Source: Gossypium raimondii
Lineage: Eukaryota; Streptophyta; Magnoliopsida; Malvales; Malvaceae
Assembly: GCF_025698545.1 (NCBI RefSeq)
Contig: NC_068571.1
Coordinates: 31,591,733-31,655,732, forward strand
Reading direction: 5' to 3'
Length of the DNA stretch: 64,000 bases
The notes beneath the pieces are model-generated. The model was not told the origin of the DNA. It saw only the letters and a list, made by a program, of their open reading frames with translations, and did no database searches. The position numbers were made by a program, and so were the translations under genes. Every line of letters begins with the position of its first letter. The first letter of the stretch is position 1. Positions 48,501 through 61,320 of the stretch are shown here, one piece after another.

Positions 48501-48958
48501 TCTTAAAGGAAAATTTTTAAGGTTGTGGGTCTCAGTGAGAAAACCACTTAGTTTCATAGATTAAAATATAGTAAAATTAAACATAGTACTTTTAAAAGTT
48601 TTCTATTCCTTTTGTAAAATAAAACTTACATGTTATCTTTTATTGTTCATATTTTCACAATTAATTTACTGTAGTTTAAAATTTTGTAAAAAAAATCTTA
48701 GCTACATACTATAAATACAAACTGAACCCTATTAATTAATTTCATTAATATGCAGCAATCCTTTCAAGAAAAAATAAAATAATATGCAGTAATATTGAAA
48801 ATTAAATAATCTCGTGACTCAACCAGACAACAGTTCTCATCCTACCATTATTTAACAAATATCATTAATGCTTGAAGTTCATAAAATTTAGCGGTCTATG
48901 GTGAAGAGTTGAGGTTGGATTATGTTTAGCCTCTTATCATGCGTGGTGGTTCTCTAAA
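48501..48958. other. Downstream of the WSD gene
   Basis: AT-rich. It probably includes the 3' UTR of the WSD gene (read leftwards from 48958). 'aatatgcagcaatcc' / 'aatatgcagtaatat' forms a small repeat near 48750-48795. Nothing else recognised. Confidence 0.35.
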
Positions 48959-51900
48959 CTAGGCAAGTCCCCTAGTCATTACGGTGTCCTTGATGATCTG
49001 GAGTGATTCCACGATATCATCACATAGTTGGTGAGGGTTGGGTATGGTTCCTTCATCCACTGACAGAACAATGGTCATCTTGTCGATGTAACTCTGGAAG
49101 TTTATCATTAGTGCCTGCAATTTTCAGTAATCAGTAGGATATACAATAAACACATCGCTACTGCTAGTTATTCTCAAATGAAGGCTTACATAAGGTTGAC
49201 CATAAGAACTTGGAGCAAGGAAAGCCATGGGATGACCACAAAAACCAATTTCCTCCACAGGTCCAACCATATTCGAGAAGCACATTGTTGTGCGAGATAT
49301 AACTTTGTGGGACAGTGCACTTGCCGCCTGTGTTTTACAAGATTAAAACATATATCACTTTAAGCATAATGAATTAAAATATATTCAGTTATACCTTGAT
49401 GCCGAAAAGGTTGAGTGCCCAGTCAGCAATATAGAAAGTGCAAAAAGCTTCAAGGGAGCGTTTCTTTCGGTCGATGATGGCCTTAGCATTACGAACATAA
49501 TCTAATGGATCTTCCCTTACAGCAATGGTAAAGGGGAGAAGAACATAACCAATCCAGTTGCCCCACTTTACTTCAGCATCCTTCTCCATCATATCAGCTA
49601 AAGCCTGCCATGAATTAAACAATATGTTTTATTAAGATAAGTGTGGATTTGGAGAACAGGGGCCCAACCTGTAGTGTAAACCATATTAAGCCTGGAATTT
49701 AAAGAAATATGTATTAACCTGGATCCCTGGAGCTGGCCTTATGTTGACGAGCAGATTTGATCGGAGGCGAATACTCTTTGGAAGGTTATTCGTTTCTGTT
49801 GCTCCCCCATCTTTCTTGTTTTCGCCTAGCAAGTAATTAGAAAGTGAATCATACAATCTTAATTTCTTGTTTCCCACATATATAAATTATTACATGTTGG
49901 TAAAAGGTATAGAAATAGAAATCTCACTACATATTCTGTTAATATAGCGTGACAAACCAGCCTGTGTCATCCCAAAAGCAACATCGTTTATGGTCTGCAA
50001 AATTAAGCTCAAAGGATTTTAATAAAAATCTTCTAAAATAAATGACAATGGTAATTAAGAAAGCAGTTTATGGAATTTCTTCCTTAGCGACTCACAGTGT
50101 TCATCGCATTCTTCACGAACTTGATGTCATCCAAGCTCACTGTCCTGTAAACAATCCGCCGTGGAGTAGACTCACTTCCCGGCAGACCCTTTAGAGGATT
50201 CTGAGTATCTGTCAAGAACAATGCCGTGGCAATAAACATGAAAACATCAACCACGGTATTCCAGAACACCTGTAAAACAAACCAAAACCTCAACAGAATC
50301 CTCCAAATTCCTATACGATCACTCTTCTTGTCTTTCTTCTTCCTGATGGGAATGGTGGGCAAGGCCTTAGAATCATTCATTTGGCGAGTGCAAGCGAGTA
50401 GAAGAGACAGCAGAGAAGTGCCATCGCCAAGGGAGTGATGAATCCTGAAAATACCAACCGCCTCGGATTGGGAAGTTCTTAAGTTGAGCAGATGAAGGTC
50501 CCAGAGAGGTTGGGATTTGTCAATGGTGGTTTTGCTCAGGTTGTAGACATAATCTTCAAGGAATTTGTCTGGTGAGTCCATGTTTTGGTCTAGCTCTGGA
50601 ACTATAACATGCCTTTCCAGATCCACTTCGGTTGGAACCCATCTCATCTCTCCATTGTTCTCGACCTGCCATTTCTTTATATATTAGTTTACTGAAAATG
50701 TAAATTAAAAGGAAAACAATATCTTTTAAATGAAATCCACTACTAAAATATATTCTTAAAGTAATCCTCTAGTTTAATTATTTTTTTAAGAAAGGAATGC
50801 ATCCTGATTTAATAATAGAGTTTATATTTAATGATTTTTTAATAATGAAAAATAATTTTATTTCTTATTCATATTATTATTTAATTGAAATAATCATATT
50901 TTTATTATTTAAATAATTTGAAAAAATTATTCAATTTTATAATCGTCAAGATAATGATCTAATGTTGAAGCTATTATAAAGGAGATTTATAAATTTTAAA
51001 ATATTAAAATTTCTTTTTTTTTTGTAAAATTTAGGATATATTTTTTAATTTCATATTTTTCTATTTTAAAGATTTTATGGTTTTTTAGATGATGATCTCA
51101 CGGTGACATCATCATATGATACATGATAGCATATGAATGGCCGGATATACTAGCCGATATTTTAACGTCCAAAGGATTGAATCGGGAACATCTAATAACA
51201 TTAGGGACTAAATTAAAAATATCTAATACTGAAGTGGGACAAAAAAATTTAGTGATCAAAGTGGAAAAAGCAGTATATTTTAGGAACTTCATGTTCATTG
51301 TATCATCTATGTTCAAGGTTTGTGGTTTTCATTTCCACCAATGTTATCTCCAAGCTTTAAACTTATTTTTATATTTTTGAGACCGCAATTTATCTTATTA
51401 TTGCATTCAAGAATTATTAGTGTTTCATGAATATAATAATTAGTTGTGATGGTTGTTTTTCGTATAATTCTAATATTTAAAATAATAATAAAGAAAAATA
51501 AACACTAACCCACATAATTTTGGAATAGACTTGCTTTGGTGCCAAAATCAAGTGAATATTTGTCTTGGAGTTGTCGGGTTTAAGACTTTAAGTTGGTAGC
51601 TTAAGTTATGTAGACGTTGCAAACATAGATGCGGCTGAACCGAGGTGATTTATGCCAATAGAATATAACTTTCATCACTTCTATATATAGGTTTAACATA
51701 GATGCGACTGAACCGAGGTGATTTATGCCAATAGAATAGACACCTCGAGGGTATGTTAAACTGGTAAAGGAATGAAGCCCTAGCATTTTCAATTAGCACA
51801 GGTAGGGAAACTAGAGCACCTAAAGAAGGAAGTGTGTTATGTTTGTATTGTACCTGCAAACTAGAGAAACGAGGGTGTCTAAGCAAAGTATGGCCCAAGT

Positions 51901-52138
51901 TGGCTTTGACGACGTCTGGGTAAATTCTCGTCTTGCACCCCATGATGGCTATAACATAGACGTTGAAATTTGGTTCGTGATACAGGCGAGACGACGGGCT
52001 CAATGGCTCTTCTTCGCATGTTCTTTGCCCATTATTCTTACTCACTTCTTCTTCGTCTCTTTGGCTTGCTGATGATCTTGCTGTTTCAATCGGTTTGAGA
52101 GCTTGCTTTCTCAATCTGAAACTGTTCGTAGATTCCAT
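48959..52138 (-). CDS. WSD-type wax ester synthase/diacylglycerol acyltransferase, 7 exons
   Basis: This family joins fatty alcohols or diacylglycerol to acyl-CoA, mostly for cuticular wax esters, at the ER membrane. Exons on the minus strand: 52138-51854, 50665-50096, 49994-49931, 49825-49719, 49604-49395, 49327-49190, 49114-48959. Each has GT-AG borders and frames join to give 509 residues, a normal length. Exon 1 encodes MESTNSFRLRKQ ... EPLSPSSRLYHEPNFNVYVI. Exon 2 carries the catalytic HHSLGDG (HHxxxDG) after VGIFRI, and a hydrophobic helix near FWFVLQVFWNTVVDVFMFIA. The conserved NDV motif is in exon 3 (TINDVAFGMTQAGLSRY). The C-terminal domain has SNMVGPVEEIGFCGHP (exon 6) and ends MTRGLA. 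The N-terminus is longer than in some relatives and rich in S/E/R. Intron 1 (1.2 kb) holds a 44-bp direct repeat. Gene symbol left blank because the paralogue is unknown. Confidence 0.93.
51622..51738. repeat. 44-bp direct repeat in WSD intron 1
   Basis: 'aacatagatgcggctgaacc...tatgccaatagaat' at 51622-51665 recurs at 51695-51738 with one change (GCGGCTG/GCGACTG). It lies close to the donor of intron 1 and may reflect a small slipped or template-switch duplication. Confidence 0.8.
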
Positions 52139-52374
52139 TTTTCTTCCTCTAAAAACCCAATTTCCGATGAATTTCTTTTTGGAATTTGACAACGGAAATG
52201 GAAAGAAATTATAAATGGTCCGAACGTACGTACGTCGGGGTAGCTCGATTTTGTGTGCCATTTATCATCATGCATTTAAGGTTTCCAACTTTGTTCACTA
52301 AAGTTTGTTGGATACATTTATTAGTACTGTTTTGTCTTTTTATAATTTATATTATTTATGAGTCTTTATGTAAT

Positions 52375-53475
52375 TTTTTTGGCTTTATTCATTCTTTGAC
52401 CCTCAACTATATCCATATCTCCATATTAGTACTTAAACATTTTTTCTCCATTTTAGTACCTAAACTATAATTCCTTTACACTTTAGCCTATGTCGCTAAC
52501 AGTGTTAAAGAAAAGCAACCAATTAGAACACATCACATAGATCGCTGATGTGGATGATAACGTGGCCATTGACCACATTGATTGTGCGTTGACTGCATTG
52601 CCAAACAAAAAATTGTAAAATTTTTATTATAAATCATAAAAATATTTTAAAAATATAAATTTGTAAAAATATTTAAATTATTAAAAAATAAAATTATAAA
52701 AATTAAATATTGCAACTAATTATTAAATATTGTTGAAAATAACTTAAAATTTTTAAAATAGTTATTAAAATTACAAATTTTTTTTAAAATTTGTAAAATT
52801 ATTAAAAAATTGCAAATGATTATTAAAAATTATTTAAAAAATTTGAATCAGTGGCATTTAATTGACAATTTCATAATTTTAAATAATTTTTACAATTTTT
52901 AATCAAATCATATGTTGTTATTGTTTCAAGATTGTGAATTTGAAAACAACGCTAAAATAAATCAAGAAAGAAAGTAGATGACAACATAGAAAATCTCTTG
53001 TATTCTTTTGGAATTTGTAGAGAAAGTTGAAGAAAAGAAGAATTTGATTAGTTAATTATTTACAATTTTTAATAATTATTTGCGGTTTTAATAAATTTTA
53101 AAAAATTTATTATTTTCAATAACTTTTTACAATTTTAAAATATTTTTAAAAATATTTAATTATTATTTACAATATTTATTTTTACAAATTTTAATATTTT
53201 TAATAATTTAAATATTTTTACAATTTCTATATTTTTCTAAATATTTTTTTCTAATTATTATTATTATTATTATTACTTTTTTTGGTCTAGTCAATGCAAT
53301 TAACGACCACGCCAACGTCCACATCAGCTGTTAATGGGACACATGATGTGTTTTGATTGGTTGCTATTTTTTAATACTATTAATGGCATGGCTCGAAAAA
53401 TGTAACGGAACTATAATTCAAGTATCAAAATGGGACAAGATAAAAATGAATATAATTCATAGGCAAAAAAGTTTA
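52375..53475. mobile_element. Foldback-like element with long terminal inverted repeats
   Basis: The left arm (about 52375-52620, with an AT-rich extension to about 52900) and the right arm (about 53270-53475, extension from about 53040) are reverse complements. Left 'gctgatgtggatgataacgtgg' pairs with right 'ccaacgtccacatcagctg'. Left 'aaagaaaagcaaccaattagaacacatca' pairs with right 'tgatgtgttttgattggttgctattttt'. The core is AT-rich with tracts such as 'ttaaaaatatttaa', also mirrored. The short central segment (52930-53045) has no coding frame. It is non-autonomous, of Mutator or foldback type. It ends about 240 bp upstream of the WSD ATG. The target duplication was not identified. Confidence 0.72.
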
Positions 53476-54575
53476 TTTTTTAAAATTATAATCGTTTATT
53501 GTCAAATTGATATCCATTGAACGAAAATATTTTAATGAAATTAAATTTCTTAGTTATAAATTAGTTCATTTTAATTTAAAATGTAATTAAAACCAGTTGT
53601 ATCCTTTTATAATAAAAATAAAGTAACTATTTTCATAATTAAAAAAATAATTCGTATAAAGTTTAAGATTAATAATTAGCTTAATCAGTTAGGGTAATAA
53701 TTAACAAAAAGTTAAGTTGTCTCCATCATTGATATTTTTATTATTTGCATCATAAAAGGTGAAAAGTGAAATAAGGTTGTTGAAAAACAAATTAAGAAAT
53801 GAGTAGCTAATTGAGGAGACAAGTGGTCTGTCGTTTATTTAATGCTTGAGGTCCATAATTAATGTGCGATAGGCGGTAAAGGAAGGGTGTTTTATGAAAT
53901 AGGTACCTATATCTCTTTTAGTTTTATCGGTAAGCCCCGTAATCAGTATGGTGCAGCTAGCTGGAGTAATTTTAAGATATCATTATATATTGGCAGGTAA
54001 ATTGGTGAGGGATAGATAACGCTACGATTCATCTACTCATCGATGGACCCAAAAGCCAGACATGCTAGCCAGCTGTTCTAAATTTAAGATAACAAATCAG
54101 CGGGACCAACCAGCCTGTATGATCCATATCCACAGATAAACATCCTTTTGACGTATGAATTTTTCGGACATAACTATTCAACACATTTATGGCATCCTCT
54201 TCCTAATGCAAACGCGAGGTGTTGTAGTAAGATTTTAACCTTTTCTGTACCCAATTAAGTTTAACATCAAATGTTGATTTACTTATCTATTTTAATATAA
54301 ATTAAATTTTATATATTAATTTGGTTAATTGATGGAAATAATTGATTAAAGGTTGATGATTACAAAATAATTGTCTCCATCTATTAGGATTACATAAAAA
54401 AGTTAATAGTAAAATTATAACTTTCATCGCTTATGCCTCATTCGGTTACCAGTGTGATAACACGAGGAAAAAAATTATTTATTATTGTTATTGAATACTT
54501 TAGAAATCTGAAATTCGATCCGCTCTGGTGACCCAAAATCTGACTTGATTAGGGAAGGACGACACCACCTCGCGA
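53476..54575. other. AT-rich intergenic region
   Basis: No coding frame or transposon terminus was recognised. The region separates the foldback element from the CTAGCTCGCC minisatellite. Confidence 0.3.
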
Positions 54576-54577
54576 CT

Positions 54578-54900
54578 CTCTAGTAGCTCGCCACTCTACT
54601 AGCTTGCCACTCTCTGCTAGCTCGCCTCCTTGTTAGCTCACCTCATTGCTAGCTCGCCTCCTCGCTAGCTCGCCACTCTGCTAGCTCACCTCCTCGCTAC
54701 CTCACCATTCTGCTAGCTCGTCACCATTTACTAGCTAATCACTATCTGCTAGCCCACCACTTTCTAGCTTGCCATTTTGCTAGCTCGCCTCCTCGCTAAC
54801 TCGCCACACTGCTATCTCGCCTCCTCGCCAACTTGCCACTCTCTAGCTCATCACTCTACTAGCTCCCCACCCTGCTAGTAGAGTGATGAGCTAGTAGAGT
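54578..54900. repeat. Minisatellite of CTAGCTCGCCACTCTG / CTAGCTCGCCTCCTCG units
   Basis: Units of about 15-17 bp alternate between two types over roughly 320 bp, with drift at the right end. It closes with a short inverted copy (CTAGTAGAGTGATGAGCTAGTAGAGTGATG) of its own 'catcactctactagctc'. It is GC-rich compared with its surroundings and lies within about 100 bp of the MADS-box stop codon. It is not a coding repeat: unit lengths vary and stops occur. Confidence 0.85.
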
Positions 54901-56524
54901 GATGTGGTGTACTCTACTGGAAAGATGGCTATCCATTCAAGCTTTGAAAATTGTAATGAATGGAAGAATTACCCCAACTTCATTGGTTTTTCTAGTGTAT
55001 CATTCTTCTGAGGTAGGGGTTGGCTTAACTTATAACAGTTCATTTTTCAATGATGTCAGAAACAGTGGTTTCGGAACCACAAATTTGACGAGTGAGTTTG
55101 TAGATATTATTATTAAATATTTGCAATTCAAATATAGTATTATATTAAATTTTTAACATGATAAATTTTGCTAATTAAATGAGTAGTTAAGTACACGTGG
55201 ATTGTCCCTAAAGTCAAGTGGTTTTAGAAAATAAGGTATTGGGACATCATTTCTGTAGGTCGAGCTCGTGGAGTGATTATATAGGTGTATTAGAATTTGG
55301 TCCAAAATCTTTTACGTTTGGGTAGTTAATGAAGAAAAAAAGACTAAATCGTAAAAGATGCAAAAGTTAATCGTTATTGGTCTATAATGGCTAAATGGGT
55401 TTAAATATGCCATATTTACTTAATTTGGTCGGTTAATGAATGGTTTAAGTATAAAAATTATGTGTTTTATAATAATTTAATAAAGTTAAAAGTTCATAAA
55501 ATAAAAATAAGAAAAAGGTGGCCATTTTATTCTCACATTCTTCAACCTTTCTTCAATCGAAAACCATTATTGAGAAACCAAAGCTTCGGCCAAAGCTTGT
55601 TTCTTTTGCATGCTATGTATTTTTTTTACCTGTTTTTAGTAATTTTTATGTTTTTGAGTTTGTTGTAGCTTAATCTAGCAAACCCAGAGACTAATTCATA
55701 AATATGTTAAATCTTTTGAATGTTTTGATTTATGCCATTGATAATTTGTGATTTTTTTTGAAGTTTGATGATAGATTTACAAGCTTGGTTGTTAAATATG
55801 ACTATTTTGTAAAGTGATTTTGGTTAGTTTTAAAGTTGAATGACTAAATTATTAAAGTAGAAAAGTTGCATGAAATTCTTATGAAAAATTGATAAATATG
55901 GGCTGTATAGGGGCTATATAAAATTTGGCTAGCATTGATTTGGTTAAATTGTGATAGATTTGAAAGTTTCGTGTTTAGGGACTAAATCGAATAAAAGGTG
56001 AAAGTCTAGGGTAAAAATGTAAATTGTCGATAAAGGGTCAAATATGTGAATTCAAATATTTTAAAGTAATTGAATTGGATAATTGGATTAAACTATTATA
56101 TTTAGATCAAGAAACGAATCAACCGGTTGATAATAGTGGGAAAAGAAAAGTTGTTGTAGAGGTGTTGATAACTACTGTGTTTTGGTAAATTCGTAAATTG
56201 GTTAAACTAATTAACTGTTGTTTTTGCAATTTAGTACCTATTTATGTATGTTGTGATTGAGTTTATTTGCTTGATAAATGGTAATTGATGAAATGGATTA
56301 AGTTGCAATGTTAATTAAGTTAAAAATCATGTTTGAAAATGGGAAACTACATGGATAAATTCTTGTGATGAAATTATGTGTATATAATTAAATGATAAAG
56401 ATATGAAACATAGCCCATATGAGCCTTGTGAATGCTTAGGTAACAAATGACATGTCGTTAGGGTTATTACCATTTCAAGTGTTGGTATTGGATGTCATAC
56501 AATTGGCTAAGATTATTCATTTGT

Positions 56525-56660
56525 TACGGATTCTTCACAGCTCGTGTAAGCAGCATTGTGTAGCTTAACATCCCGACCCACAACTCGTGTAAGCAGACTC
56601 ATTCCATAGCTCGTGTGAGCATTGTCAGTTACAACTTGTTTGAGCATTGTTCTTGCGTAT
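56525..56660. repeat. Short tandem motif AGCTCGTGTGAGCATTG in LTR C
   Basis: 'cagctcgtgtaagcagcattgtg', 'caactcgtgtaagcagactcattc', 'tagctcgtgtgagcattgtcag' and 'caacttgtttgagcattgttc' are diverged units of 25-30 bp. They occupy the place where LTRs of related families carry their minisatellite. Confidence 0.6.
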
Positions 56661-58504
56661 CCAATGTTATTTCATTTTGGTTCATCTAGTGAAAAATGAG
56701 TAAATTAGAATGATTATATGAAATGGTTTATGGAAATGGATATATGAAAGGGGACATTTGATGTGGATATTTGAAAGGAAATGAATTATCATGGCATGAA
56801 ATGTTATTTATTAATTGAATGCGGGTTGGCATATGTGTTATGTTGTACAATAGCTTTGTTGATATTAAATGATCATGATTGACCATTTGACATAGTAGGG
56901 AATGTGAAACATGGCAAGAAATACTAATTTGTATGTTAATTTCAATTGAGATGCTTTTAAATGACAGTTATGTTATGTTTAATTATTCAAACTTATTAAG
57001 CTTTACACAAACTTACATCGTTTTGGTTTTTCTTCCTTGTAGATCGTTGAATTTGAGCTGGCGATCGGATTGCTTTTGGAGATCACACTATCTGTCAACT
57101 CTTTTGGTAGCTATATACTTATTTTTACCCGGTTATAAGTGGCATGTAGATATGGTTTTGGAATAAATATATGCTATGTAACGCCCCAAAAATGGCCCAG
57201 AAGTTTCGGCTGAATTTCGGAGGTCACATTATCACCGAAGTGATCGAAGAAAAACTTTTGTTTAACAAACCGAAAAACATTGTAGTATTTAAGTTGCGTA
57301 AAATTCTCAGTTATAAATTCCTGATATTTCAAAAGAAGATACAATCCTAATGACACTTACGTACCTAAAACACAAAATTTCATACCACAATTTTCAAAAT
57401 AGTACTTACAATTCAAGGCATTTAATTATAAACTTAGAAATTATTAAAATACTATTAAAGCCTGTTTTTAACCGTGACTGTCTGAGACCTCCATATACCG
57501 AGTCCAGCATTAGAATTCAGAAATGTACCTGCAAGGGGAAACATTAATGGGTGAGCTACACAAGCTCAAAGTGAGTTCGAGACATGACTAACAAAAAAAT
57601 TACAGACCAAAATTCCAGATAGCAGTACAACAGTGAAACGTACTTACAGAGATATACAGAATTAGAAGGTATACACGAAGCCAACGTCCTAAACGAACGT
57701 ACTCAAGCAAAGTATTTATCAACACACGCAGTGTTACAAAACCTTATTACATGCAAGAACAATCACAAATAACAAGTCACACAGACAGAATGCAGACAAA
57801 CAAACTTACATCCAATCACTTAATCAGATGCTTATAAATGCAGTCAAATAGTGAAAACCCACCCATCCAGCCAAAACACCTCTTCGTCCCCTAATCACAC
57901 CCCAATAAAGTTGTTTAAGCTCATTCAACCAGACACACCACATAGGACCTTGAAAGGCCCATCCAACCCTACACACTATGTATGTGGACTAATCTACTCA
58001 GATAATAAAACACAGCGAAGCTGACGTATATACAATACAGTGTATTGCAGTAAAGCGCTGTACAGATATGTTGTAGTTAAACTGCCAAACCAGATCATAA
58101 TCAGTCTTCTTTCTCTTCACAACCAAACCTCAAATCATGATGCAATGCAATAATGCACACCAAACACGAACAGTTACGCAGACACAAAAGGTCATAAAAA
58201 GTCAGTCAAATATAGAATTCCGTGCGATTACAAAAATGCACACTCTTTGGAATTAGACACACAAAATCAGAGTACAGAATCAGAATGGCCTCACACACAC
58301 AGACTCACTGTCAAATTTCTTTACAGTTATCGGACACGGTTTTATTTTGTAGAGCACATTACAAACATGAACTATCAAATCGAAAGTTTAGCACTACGCT
58401 TACAGTTAATCATACGACCCTAAGCCGTAACAGAGTCCTTAATATTTGTACAAAGGCCCTAACAATCGTTGGACAGCACAAGAAACAAAACAGGTAAGTT
58501 ATGC

Positions 58505-59050
58505 TACAGGACACAAATTTGCAAAATAGGGCCACACAGCCGTTTGCTCCGACCGTGTAGAAGTGCCTAGGTCGTGTGGGGATCAACATGCCAATATGGA
58601 GAGGCACACGTCTCGTGTGAAAAGAGGCACACAACCGTGTGGCTAAGGCACACGCCCGTGTGACCTAGGTACATGGTCGTGTGATCCAGTCGTGTAACTC
58701 TCTGTCTGTTTGTGCTAAAATATGGTACATAGTAGACACGACCATGTGAGGGTCTCACATGCTTGTGCGACCATCAGGCACGATCGTGTGTTTAAAACAC
58801 ACGCTTGTGTGAGATCCCTAAATACCCAAATTGGCCACATGATCGTGTGGTATCAAATCACATAACCCTAATTCTCAAACACAAACGTCCGTGTGAAGAA
58901 GGGACACGATCGTGTGGTAGTCGACTAAAATCCCCAAATCAGCCACACGGCGTGTTGCACCCAAAAACCCTAAATCTCACTTACATATGGCCATGTGAAC
59001 CGCCCGTGTAGGGCCATAAGCCCATGTGGCCACTTGTGTGGTCACGAAAC
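58505..59050. repeat. CACACGG/CCGTGTG motif cluster, first copy
   Basis: The 5-7 bp words ACACG and CGTGTG recur every 15-35 bases, many in inverted pairs such as 'ggcacacgcccgtgtga', 'cacgatcgtgtgg' and 'acacaaccgtgtgg'. This motif style is common in cotton LTRs. Its dyads make short hairpins possible. Confidence 0.75.
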
Positions 59051-60914
59051 CACCCAAAACCAACTTGAAAATCAAGCTTTCCGATCACTAAATCGACCCC
59101 CAATCAAAGTATTTCAGAAACATACCATAACAAATCAAATTTTGTGCAACTTAACATCGATTCGAGCCTCAATTGCTCAACAACCAAATCACCCTAAAGG
59201 TTGCCGAATTCCACAACAATTCCATATCAAGTTACATAGTTCAAAACACACACGTTATGTCGAAATTCACAGTATCAACTCAATATTTCGATAACGAAAA
59301 GAAGAGTTCAAAACCCATACCTTAATTCGCGATCAAAATGCCCAAAACGATCGACGCCTCAAACCCGCCAATTTCGATTTACACTTGACGACTTAGCGAA
59401 TAATTTCTCTAATGAAAACACTTGGGGACTCGAAACAAAAGATCAAGGCACCAGAAAATAAACAACGGAACAAAATTGGAAAAAGAGATGAAATAATAAT
59501 AATAATAATAAACTGAAGAAGAAACAGAGAAATGTGGGAACGTGTAAAACAAATTGGGGTCCCCTAAATGTAATACCCTAATACCACTAAATGTAATACC
59601 CCAATACCTGACTTAGGATTTTAGACCAGATTTCGAAGGTCACATTAATCACCGAAGTGATCGAAGAAAAATTTTTGTTTAACAAACCAAAAAACATTGC
59701 AGTATTTAAGTTACGTAAAATTCTTAGTTATAAAATCTTGATATTTCAAAAGAAGATACAGTCCCAATGACACTTACGTGCGTAAAACACAAAATTTTGT
59801 ACCATAGTTTTCAAAACAGTACTTACAATTCAAGGCGTTTAATTATAAACTCATAAATTATTAAAATACTATTAAAGACTATTTTTAACCGTGACTGTTC
59901 CAGACCTCCGCATACCGAGTCCAGCATCAGAATTCAAAAATATACCTGCAAGGGGAAACACTAAGGGGTGAACTACACGAGTTGATAGTGCAGACTGAAA
60001 TTCCAAATAGCAGTACAATAGTAAAACGTACTTACAGAGAGATGCATAAATTAGAAAGTATACACGAAGCCACCGTCCCAAATGAACTTACTCAAAAAAA
60101 GCACTTATCAACACACACAGTATTACAAAATCTCATTACATGCAAGAACAATCACAAATGATAAGTCACACAGATAGAATGCAGACAAATAAACTTACAC
60201 TCAATCACTTAATCAGATGCTTATAAATGAAGTCAAGTAGTAAAAACCCACCCATCCAATCAAAACACCTCTCCGTCCCCCGATTACACCCCAACAGAGC
60301 TGTTTAAGCTCATCCAACCAGTCACACCACATAGGACCTTGAAAGGCCCATCCAACCCTATACACTATATATGTGGATTAAGCCATTTTAGAGAATAGAA
60401 CGCAGCGAAGCTGACGTATATACAATACAGTGCATTGCGATAAACCGCTATACATATATGTTGTAGTTAAACTGTCATATTAGATCAGAATCAGTCTTTA
60501 TTCTCTTCACAACCAAACCCCAAATCATGATGCAATACAATAATTCACACCAAACACGAACAGTCACATAGACATAAAAGGTCGTAAACAGTCAGTCAAA
60601 TATAAAGTTCTGTGCGATTACAAAAATACACACTCTTTGGAATCAGACACACAGAATCAAATTACAAAATCAGAATGCCCTCACACACACAGACCCAATG
60701 TCAAATTTCTTCACAGTTATTGGACATGGTTTTATTTTGCAGAGCATATTACAAACACGAACTATCAAATCGAAAGTTTAGCACCACGCTTACAGTTAAT
60801 CACACGACCCTAAGCCGTAACAAAGCCCTTAAAACTTATACAGAGGCCCCAACAACTGTTAAACGGTACAAGAAACAGAAAGGATAAGTTATGCTACAGC
60901 ACAAAAGTTTACAA

Positions 60915-61320
60915 AATAGGGCCACACGGTTGTGTCCTCCGGTCGTGTGGAAGTGCCTAGACCGTGTAGGGGTTAACACGCCTATGTGGAGAAGCACATG
61001 CCCATGTGAAAAGAGGCACAGGGCTGTGTGATATAGGGACATGACCGTGTGATCCGGCCCTGTGTCCAAAACACATGCCCGTGTGGGATCCCTAAATCCC
61101 TAAATTAGCCATACGATCGTGTGGCATCAAATCACATAACCCTAATTCTCAAACACACACGCCCGTGTGAAGAAGGGACACGACTGTGTGGAAGTCAACT
61201 ATAATCCCCAAATGAGCCACACGATCGTGTGACACCCAAATTAGCCCGAAAACCCTAAATCCCATTTACACACGGCCATGTGAACCGCCTGTTTGGTCAC
61301 CTGTGTGGTCACAGAACCAG
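60915..61320. repeat. CACACGG/CCGTGTG motif cluster, second copy
   Basis: It is the counterpart of 58505-59050 in the second half of element D, about 100 bp shorter. Examples are 'cacacgatcgtgtgac', 'acacacgcccgtgtga' and 'ggacatgaccgtgtga'. The differences are mostly substitutions within the words plus one block deletion. Confidence 0.75.

Noticed and set aside
50226..50438. Plus-strand frame inside WSD exon 2
   Set aside because: It is a shadow of the minus-strand acyltransferase exon that encodes HHSLGDG.
52186..52470. 94-codon frame upstream of the WSD gene
   Set aside because: It spans the promoter and the end of the foldback element, is hydrophobic by AT-rich composition, and has no family resemblance.
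58222..58497. 91-codon frames repeated at 58222 and 60612
   Set aside because: They are present in both halves of element D only because the DNA is duplicated. No domain is visible and the LTR has no coding role.
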